Origin: an uncultured Flavobacterium sp.
Lineage (GTDB): Bacteria > Bacteroidota > Bacteroidia > Flavobacteriales > Flavobacteriaceae
Assembly (NCBI GenBank): GCA_946480635.1
Contig: CAMLKV010000132.1
Span: forward strand, 1 to 6,419
Length of the DNA stretch: 6,419 nucleotides
Direction: 5' to 3'
In this document: piece by piece, positions 1 to 4,860 of the stretch
Numbering within the stretch: position 1 is the stretch's first letter
Layout: each line of letters starts with the position of its first letter
Translations under genes and position numbers: made by a program
The notes under the pieces: generated by a model
Seen by the model: only the letters and a program-made list of their open reading frames with translations
Told to the model about the DNA's origin: nothing
Database searches by the model: none

Positions 1-75
1 CCTGGTTTTCTGAAATGGGAAAATATTGCTGGAATCAAAGAAGCATTGGAAAAAGCTGTTGAATTTTTAAAATAA
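1..75 (+). CDS. C-terminal end of an unidentified protein (5' end outside window)
   Basis: Frame 1 is open from the first base and ends at TAA 73-75. It gives 24 residues that finish in an amphipathic helix-like tail (GIKEALEKAVEFLK). A strong intrinsic terminator follows 17 nt after the stop, which supports this being a real gene end. A terminal helix of this kind is common in Rossmann-fold and TIM-barrel enzymes, but 24 residues are too few to name a family, so I assign no function. Confidence 0.6.
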   Translation, partial: PGFLKWENIAGIKEALEKAVEFLK

Positions 76-92
76 CAAGTAAACATATTTTT

Positions 93-125
93 AAAAGCTG
101 AGAGTTTAACTCTCAGCTTTTTTTT
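93..125 (+). terminator. Intrinsic terminator of the upstream gene
   Basis: A perfect 14-bp inverted repeat (93-106 paired with 108-121, centre T107) runs directly into a T tract at 118-125. Sterically, the hairpin would have a loop of about 5 nt and a GC-containing stem (GCTGAGAG/CTCTCAGC). It is placed to end transcription of the gene stopping at 75. The next start codon lies only about 31 nt beyond the T tract. Confidence 0.9.
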
Positions 126-156
126 GTTAATTCGCAAAATACAAAACCCATTAATA

Positions 157-948
157 ATGAAAAAAATAATCTACTTTTTAAGTGCTTTTGCACTTCTTTT
201 AAATTCATGCTCTCATGATATTGAGCCTAATATGCCTCCATCTGATGATTCGACAAATCCATCGAATCCATCAAACCCTTCACCTAGTTCTGTTTTGTTA
301 AAAAAAACAATTAGTAATGAAACAGGTACTACTATTACTTCTAATTTAACATATAATGGAAATAAAATTGTAAGTGTTATTGATGATAGTGCTGAGGTAG
401 ATTTGTTTTTTACGTATACTGGAGATAATATTACAAAAATAGAATATAAATTAAATGATGGGACTATTGACCAGATTGATAATTATTCATATGATGCAAA
501 TGGTAGAATAATCTCTATGGTTTCTTTACAGCCAAGTGTAGATTGGGGTCAAAAAGAAACATACACTTATAATCCAGATGGCACAGTTTCAGTAAATTAT
601 TATAGCGGAGATTTATTATCACAAACTAATTTAGATCAAACGGGTAAAGTTTATTTTGCTAATGGAGAAGTTTCTAAAATTGAGTTATTTGATGATCTTG
701 GTAATTCAGATGATGTTATTGTGTATGGATATGATAATAAAATAAATCCTTTTAAAAACATTACAGGTTATAGTAAATTAAATTTTTGTTATAGCATTGC
801 AAATGGTATTAATAATAATATTGTATCAGAGAATTCAACGGCTGATGGTTTGACTTCTTACACATTTGTTTATGAATCAAACAATTATCCTAAAATGGTA
901 ACTGAAACAAATGGAGGTGTTTCATCAACAACTCAATTTTTTTACTAG
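157..948 (+). CDS. Surface-type lipoprotein with YD-like beta repeats, function unknown
   Basis: The protein has 263 residues. Residues 1-17 form a lipoprotein signal peptide (MKK, then a hydrophobic core) ending in the lipobox LNSC, with Cys18 as the predicted lipidated residue. The residues after Cys are SHDIE. This resembles the acidic lipoprotein export signal described for surface lipoproteins of Flavobacterium johnsoniae (SDDFE-like), so outer-surface display is inferred. A low-complexity Ser/Asn/Pro linker follows (about 29-45). The rest is a beta-rich domain with loosely repeated Tyr/Asp/Asn-Gly-Lys/Arg-Ile units (for example YNGNKI at 66, YDANGRI at 112, YNPDGTV at 138, FANGEV at 167), reminiscent of YD/RHS repeats. 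I chose ATG157 because the frame's earlier TTG (124) lies in the upstream terminator's T tract and would add residues before a perfectly good signal peptide. No catalytic motif is visible. No -7 promoter match was found between the terminator and the start. Confidence 0.85.
   Translation: MKKIIYFLSAFALLLNSCSHDIEPNMPPSDDSTNPSNPSNPSPSSVLLKKTISNETGTTITSNLTYNGNKIVSVIDDSAEVDLFFTYTGDNITKIEYKLNDGTIDQIDNYSYDANGRIISMVSLQPSVDWGQKETYTYNPDGTVSVNYYSGDLLSQTNLDQTGKVYFANGEVSKIELFDDLGNSDDVIVYGYDNKINPFKNITGYSKLNFCYSIANGINNNIVSENSTADGLTSYTFVYESNNYPKMVTETNGGVSSTTQFFY
256..282 (+). repeat. Short 9-bp tandem repeat encoding the NPS linker
   Basis: Three 9-bp units (aatccatcg, aatccatca, aacccttca) encode successive Asn-Pro-Ser units in the linker between the lipid anchor and the folded domain of the lipoprotein. 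The first two differ at one base and the third is more diverged. Changes in unit number would keep the reading frame and only alter linker length. Confidence 0.6.
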
Positions 949-963
949 AAGACAAGTAAAATA

Positions 964-1000
964 TAAAAGAGCCCAAAACAGTAAGTTTTGGGCTCTTTTA
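964..1000. terminator. Bidirectional terminator between convergent genes
   Basis: A perfect 16-bp stem (964-979 paired with 985-1000) closes on the 5-nt loop AGTAA, with a GC core GAGCCC/GGGCTC. T-rich tails follow on both strands: CTTTTATT rightward and TCTTTTATAT leftward. It sits between the stop of the lipoprotein gene (948) and the stop of the - strand ABC transporter gene (1001), so it probably serves both. Confidence 0.9.
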
Positions 1001-2761
1001 TTATGCAGAAACAGAACTTTTTCTTTCACCTATTTGTTGTCTCCACATGGCATAGTAAAGGCCTTTTTCATCCAGTAAATCTAAATGTTTGCCTTGTTCG
1101 ATTATTTTACCTTGTTCCAAGACAAAAATCTTATCAGCATGCATGATTGTAGATAAACGATGGGCAATAAGGATAGTTATTCTAGTTTGATCAGAGATAC
1201 TACGTATTGTACTGTTTATTTCTTCTTCTGTAATCGAATCCAAAGCTGAAGTTGCCTCGTCAAAAATTAATAAGTTGGGATGCCTTAAAATAGCTCTTGC
1301 AATAGATAAGCGTTGCTTTTCTCCTCCAGAGACTTTTATTCCGCCTTCACCAATAGTGGTGTTTAAGCCATTTTCTGCACGATTTAATAGTTTGTCACAA
1401 CTTGCTTTGTGTAAAGCATCTAATAGTTCCTGATCTGTAGCGTCTGGTTTTACAAACAATAGATTTTCTCTAATGGTTCCTGAGAATAACTGCGCGTCTT
1501 GTGTTACAAAACCCAATTGTTTTCTTAATTCTAATATATCAATGGCTTTAGAATCTACTCCGTTATATAAAACCTGTCCTTGTGCTGGCGGATATAATCC
1601 TACTAATAGCTTAACTAAAGTAGTTTTTCCTGCTCCAGATGGCCCTACAAAGGCAATGGTTTCGCCCTGTTTAATGTCAAAATTTATATTTTCAACTGCT
1701 GGCTGACTAGCCGATTTGTGTTTGAAACTTACATTAGAGAATGTCATCGATTTAATCATTCCTATAGTTTCAGGTCTTTCTGGACGATGTTCAGACTCGG
1801 CATCAAGCAGTTTTTGAAAATTTTCCATCGAAACCTTAGTTTCATTTTTGGCAATAATATAAGCGCTTAATTCCTGTAATGGATTAAAAATAAAGAACGT
1901 GAAAAAAACCATTGTCAAAAGGTCTCCCACAACAATTTTGCCTCCAAATAAAAAGTAATATAAAGTGAAAACCACACATGTACGCATAAAGTGTACGGTT
2001 GTTCCTTGAATAAAACTTAAGCTTCTAATAAAACGTACTTTTTGTAGTTCCAATTGAAGTATTTTAAGAGTATTAGAGTTTAGTCGACCTTCTTCCTGAT
2101 AGGTTAATCCCAAACTTTTTACTAATTCTATATTGCGTAAACTCTCTGTTGTAGAACCAGCTAGTGAGTTGGTTTGTTGGACAATTCTTCTAGATACTGC
2201 TTTAATTTTCTTTCCTAAAAACGAACTTACATAAGCAATGATAGGAGCCGTTAAAACAAATATGATGGCTACTCTGTAATCGATTCTAGAAATGTAAACT
2301 AGGACAAAAATGAATCCAATGATTGTTTGGAAAATTAATGAAATTGATAAGGTAATCAGTTTTTCAGAATCGGTTCTCACTTTTTGAAGTTTACTTAGTG
2401 TTTCGCCACTTCTTTGATCTTCGAAATCTTCATAAGGAAGGTCTAATGATTTTTTAATGCCATCCGTGTACATTTCGGCACCAGTACGTTGAATGACAAT
2501 ATTGGTAAAATAATCCTGAAAGTTTTTGGTAATACGTGAAATCATTGCGGCGCCAAGAGAAAGTCCTAGCCAAAATCCAACTGCTTTAATAAACCCAATT
2601 TCGTTTCCTTTATACTTGGCAATACCAACACCACAATCCTGCATTAGTTTACCAGTGATAATCGAATCACTTAAACTAAAACAGATATTGATGGCAGCCA
2701 TCAGTAATGCAAAAAATAATAGCGTCTTGTGTTTTTTGAGGTAACTATATAATAATTTCAT
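1001..2761 (-). CDS. ABC exporter half-transporter (fused membrane and ATPase domains)
   Basis: This 586-residue protein has the architecture and length of a type IV (MsbA/lipid-A-exporter-like) ABC half-transporter, which works as a dimer in the inner membrane and exports a substrate using ATP. The N-terminal half holds about six hydrophobic spans (near 13-32, 56-75, 137-157, 163-182, 255-274, 279-296). The ATPase domain follows from about 335: Walker A GPSGAGKT (373-380), Q-loop Gln421, signature VSGGE (477-481), Walker B LLIFDE with catalytic Glu502, D-loop SALD (505-508) and switch His534. All catalytic residues are present, so the protein should be active. The signature is VSGGE rather than LSGGQ. 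The A-loop position that usually holds Tyr (VSFxY) appears to be His348. The substrate cannot be read from the sequence; lipid, peptide or drug are all possible. The gene is monocistronic in this window. It starts at ATG2761, and a -7 promoter match lies 36 nt upstream. Confidence 0.95.
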   Translation of the reverse strand: MKLLYSYLKKHKTLLFFALLMAAINICFSLSDSIITGKLMQDCGVGIAKYKGNEIGFIKAVGFWLGLSLGAAMISRITKNFQDYFTNIVIQRTGAEMYTDGIKKSLDLPYEDFEDQRSGETLSKLQKVRTDSEKLITLSISLIFQTIIGFIFVLVYISRIDYRVAIIFVLTAPIIAYVSSFLGKKIKAVSRRIVQQTNSLAGSTTESLRNIELVKSLGLTYQEEGRLNSNTLKILQLELQKVRFIRSLSFIQGTTVHFMRTCVVFTLYYFLFGGKIVVGDLLTMVFFTFFIFNPLQELSAYIIAKNETKVSMENFQKLLDAESEHRPERPETIGMIKSMTFSNVSFKHKSASQPAVENINFDIKQGETIAFVGPSGAGKTTLVKLLVGLYPPAQGQVLYNGVDSKAIDILELRKQLGFVTQDAQLFSGTIRENLLFVKPDATDQELLDALHKASCDKLLNRAENGLNTTIGEGGIKVSGGEKQRLSIARAILRHPNLLIFDEATSALDSITEEEINSTIRSISDQTRITILIAHRLSTIMHADKIFVLEQGKIIEQGKHLDLLDEKGLYYAMWRQQIGERKSSVSA

Positions 2762-2797
2762 AGGCTTTTATAAAGGTCCTGTTGTTTGAAGGACGAA

Positions 2798-2805
2798 CAA
2801 AATTA
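2798..2805 (-). promoter_or_regulatory. Putative -7 promoter element for the ABC transporter gene
   Basis: Read on the - strand, this is TAATTTTG, an exact match to the Bacteroidetes -7 consensus TAnnTTTG. It lies 36 nt before the ATG at 2761, implying a leader of about 30 nt. No clear TTG/TTTG -33 element is seen at the usual spacing upstream, so the call rests on the -7 element and its position. Confidence 0.5.
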
Positions 2806-2835
2806 CGGAATAAAAGAGTGAAGAAATCGTTAAAA

Positions 2836-2862
2836 TTGTCAAGTTATTATTTCGTAATTTTG
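2836..2862 (+). promoter_or_regulatory. Putative promoter of the GSCFA-DUF4230 unit
   Basis: TAATTTTG at 2855-2862 matches the Bacteroidetes -7 consensus TAnnTTTG exactly. A TTG at 2836-2838, 16 nt upstream, could be the -33 element, slightly closer than the usual 17-23 nt. Transcription would begin near 2867-2869, leaving a leader of only about 12-14 nt before ATG2881. The start has no Shine-Dalgarno sequence. Confidence 0.55.
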
Positions 2863-2880
2863 ATAAAAATATGACTTATA

Positions 2881-3831
2881 ATGCAGTTTAGAACCGAAAT
2901 CCCCATTGTTAAAAGCGTTTTTTCAATTGATTACCAATCTAAGATTTTATTGTTAGGGTCCTGCTTTGCAGAAAATATGGGCGATAAGTTTGAATATTTC
3001 AAGTTTCAAAATCAGGTTAATCCGTTTGGAATCATTTTTAATTCGGTTTCAATAGAAAAACTTATTCGCAGAATTGTAGAGAATAGCTATTTCACAGAAA
3101 AGGATATTTTCTATCACAATGAAGCTTGGCATTGCTTCGAAGTCCATTCTGAACTTTCAAATTTAGATAAAGACGATTTTTTAAAACATCTCAATCAACT
3201 CATTGATTCTACATACCAACATATTATCTCATCAACACATTTTGTAATAACTCTAGGAACGTCATGGGTGTATAGAGATATTATTTCGCATGAAATAGTT
3301 GCTAATTGTCATAAAGTAATGCAAAAACAATTCACGAAAGAGTTACTATCTGTTGAGGTTATCGAAAAGAGTTTACTAACTATGATTGATTTGATAAAAG
3401 GGATTAATCCTGAGGCAAAATTTATTTTCACTGTTTCTCCTGTTCGTCATATCAAAGATGGTTTTGTAGAAAATCAGGTGAGTAAGGCAAATTTGCTTCT
3501 AGCTGTTTATAAGGTTGTTAGTAATAATCCAACATTGGCAAACTATTTTCCGAGTTATGAAATTATGATGGATGAACTTCGTGATTATCGATTTTATGCT
3601 GAAGATATGCTACATCCTAATCAAACTGCGATAGATTATATTTGGATTAAATTCTTTGAAAATTATGTAAATGAAAAGGAATTTAGTTGGATGCAAAAAG
3701 TGTGTGATGTCCAAAAAGCAAAGCATCATAGGCCTTTTAATTCTGAATCGCATTCTCACCAAAAGTTTTTACAGAATATGAATCAGAAAATTGATACATT
3801 AGTACAACGTTTTCCTTTTATGAAATTCTAA
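2881..3831 (+). CDS. GSCFA family protein (SGNH-hydrolase-like), function unknown
   Basis: This 316-residue protein belongs to the GSCFA family, named for the motif seen here at residues 26-30 within LLLGSCFAEN. Other conserved-looking blocks are NPFGIIFN (47-54), TLGTSWVY (124-131), SPVRH (186-190) and DMLHPN (241-246). This order resembles SGNH/GDSL esterases: a nucleophile block after the first strand, a GxN-like oxyanion block, and a late D-x-x-H pair (Asp242, His245). A hydrolase or acyl-esterase role is therefore plausible but unproven. No signal peptide or membrane span is visible, so a cytoplasmic location is inferred. ATG2881 is the first possible start, because an in-frame TGA lies at 2872-2874. 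The DUF4230 gene starts 10 nt after its stop, which suggests co-transcription. Confidence 0.9.
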   Translation: MQFRTEIPIVKSVFSIDYQSKILLLGSCFAENMGDKFEYFKFQNQVNPFGIIFNSVSIEKLIRRIVENSYFTEKDIFYHNEAWHCFEVHSELSNLDKDDFLKHLNQLIDSTYQHIISSTHFVITLGTSWVYRDIISHEIVANCHKVMQKQFTKELLSVEVIEKSLLTMIDLIKGINPEAKFIFTVSPVRHIKDGFVENQVSKANLLLAVYKVVSNNPTLANYFPSYEIMMDELRDYRFYAEDMLHPNQTAIDYIWIKFFENYVNEKEFSWMQKVCDVQKAKHHRPFNSESHSHQKFLQNMNQKIDTLVQRFPFMKF

Positions 3832-3841
3832 TGAATCTTTT

Positions 3842-4453
3842 ATGATTAATCTTTATAAGAAACTTTTTTACGGATTATTATTTCTGGTTTTAGCCTTTTT
3901 TACCTATAAATATTTTACTTCAGATTCTGAAAGTTCTACCGAATATAATTCTAATCTAATACAAGAACAGATAAAAAGTGTAGGGAAACTTGTGGTTACT
4001 GAAGGTCATTTTTCTCAAACATTAACGTATAAAGATCAGGATAAATATTTTGGAGGATTATTTTCGTTTGATAAAAAAGCACTGATAATAGTAAATTCAG
4101 ATGTTTCTGTAGCCTATGATTTACGCCAGATGAAATATGAAATTGATGAAAAAAATAAAACAATTACTATTTTAAATATACCTAAAGAAGAAATAAAAAT
4201 AAGTCCAGATATTCAGTACTATGACATCGAACAAAGTAAATTTAACGAGTTTACGGGAGCCGATTTTAACGCAATTACTAAAAAGGTAAAGGCAGATTTG
4301 GCTAAAAAAATAGAAAAATCATCACTCAAAACCAATGCGCAAAATCGATTGATAAGCGAGCTTTCAAAGATCTTATTAATTACCCATTCAGTAGGATGGA
4401 AGGTTGAGTTTAATGGTCAGGAAATTACCTCAGATAAAGATTTTAAATTATAA
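3842..4453 (+). CDS. DUF4230 family membrane-anchored protein
   Basis: This 203-residue protein begins with a short basic segment and one hydrophobic span (about residues 8-23, LFYGLLFLVLAFFTYKYF region) with no signal cleavage site or lipobox. This suggests an N-terminal anchor with the remainder outside the cytoplasm. The body (about 40-200) resembles the DUF4230 family: a strand SVGKLVVTEG (46-55), a hydrophobic strand with an acidic residue around ALIIVNSDVSVAYDL (80-94), then ITILNIPKEEI (108-118), a helical Lys-rich segment (about 145-175), and a closing strand pair (VGWKVEFNG). No catalytic motif is evident and the family has no established function. It follows the GSCFA gene by 10 nt without a promoter and ends before a hairpin, so it is probably the second gene of a two-gene transcript. 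Confidence 0.85.
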   Translation: MINLYKKLFYGLLFLVLAFFTYKYFTSDSESSTEYNSNLIQEQIKSVGKLVVTEGHFSQTLTYKDQDKYFGGLFSFDKKALIIVNSDVSVAYDLRQMKYEIDEKNKTITILNIPKEEIKISPDIQYYDIEQSKFNEFTGADFNAITKKVKADLAKKIEKSSLKTNAQNRLISELSKILLITHSVGWKVEFNGQEITSDKDFKL

Positions 4454-4457
4454 TAGA

Positions 4458-4481
4458 AAAGGCTTTCTAATGAAAGCCTTT
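4458..4481. terminator. Hairpin terminator between convergent genes
   Basis: A perfect 10-bp stem (4458-4467 paired with 4472-4481) with a TAAT loop lies 4 nt after the DUF4230 stop and 11 nt before the stop of the - strand rhodanese gene. The T tracts are short on both sides (CCTTTGTATT rightward, CCTTTTCTATT leftward). It probably acts in both directions but looks weaker than the other two hairpins. Confidence 0.75.
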
Positions 4482-4492
4482 GTATTCCATGA

Positions 4493-4801
4493 TTATAGTT
4501 TGGCTTGAAGACTATTCCAGCCGCCACCATTAAGACAATCAATCCCATTTTGTTTTAGAATTGATGAAGCTTGTCCACTTCGCATTCCGCTTCTACAGCA
4601 AGTAATAACTGGTTTGTTTAGTTTTTTGATTTCGTTAATTTTAGAAGAAATTGAATCTAATGGAATGTTTTTTGAACCCATTATATGTCCTGAAGCAAAT
4701 TCCGCTGGAGTTCTGACATCTATAATTACAGCTCCTCTGTTTGTAAATTCTTTGATGTCATTAGCTTTGTTTCCTAAACCAAATAAATTTAAAATGTCCA
4801 T
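4493..4801 (-). CDS. Single-domain rhodanese-like sulfurtransferase
   Basis: From ATG4801 the protein has 102 residues, a full single rhodanese domain. It shows the N-terminal rhodanese signature AVIIDVRTPAEFASGHI (24-40), the NIPLD turn (45-49), the active-site loop CCRSGMRS with CxxGxR and catalytic Cys69, and the C-terminal NGGGWNSL. Such proteins carry persulfide sulfur on the catalytic Cys and are usually cytoplasmic; no signal peptide is seen. An earlier in-frame ATG at 4831 would add ten residues (112 in total). I prefer 4801 because an exact -7 promoter element (4817-4824) lies between the two starts and because the domain begins normally from 4801. The gene lies 59 nt downstream of the hydroxylase stop with no terminator between, so read-through from that gene is also possible. 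The physiological sulfur donor or acceptor cannot be inferred. Confidence 0.9.
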   Translation of the reverse strand: MDILNLFGLGNKANDIKEFTNRGAVIIDVRTPAEFASGHIMGSKNIPLDSISSKINEIKKLNKPVITCCRSGMRSGQASSILKQNGIDCLNGGGWNSLQAKL

Positions 4802-4816
4802 ACTTTTTGTTTTTTT

Positions 4817-4824
4817 CAAAAGTA
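4817..4824 (-). promoter_or_regulatory. Putative -7 promoter element for the rhodanese gene
   Basis: On the - strand this reads TACTTTTG, an exact match to the Bacteroidetes consensus TAnnTTTG. It is 15 nt before the preferred ATG at 4801, giving a very short A-rich leader. No convincing TTG -33 element is seen upstream. If used, transcripts from here would exclude the alternative start at 4831. Confidence 0.45.
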
Positions 4825-4860
4825 CAGACATTACTATTTTATGTGAGTGACTAATGTTAC

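Noticed and set aside
256..282. Start of a CRISPR array or other large repeat
   Set aside because: The units are 9 bp, lack spacers and encode an in-frame Asn-Pro-Ser linker.
300..307. A8 run in the lipoprotein gene (and T7 at 937-943) as possible phase-variation tracts
   Set aside because: Homopolymers of this length are expected by chance in such AT-rich DNA. The gene is intact and there is no sign of a frame switch.
1473..1706. 77-codon open frame on the + strand
   Set aside because: It lies entirely inside the ABC ATPase domain on the opposite strand, over conserved motifs. Its translation shows no domain and it has no promoter or neighbour logic.
2526..2744. 72-codon open frame on the + strand
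   Set aside because: Antisense to the N-terminal membrane region of the ABC transporter. Its hydrophobic-looking content is a by-product of the opposite strand.
4614..4850. 78-codon open frame on the + strand
   Set aside because: Antisense to the rhodanese gene, including its conserved domain. It has no recognisable domain or promoter.
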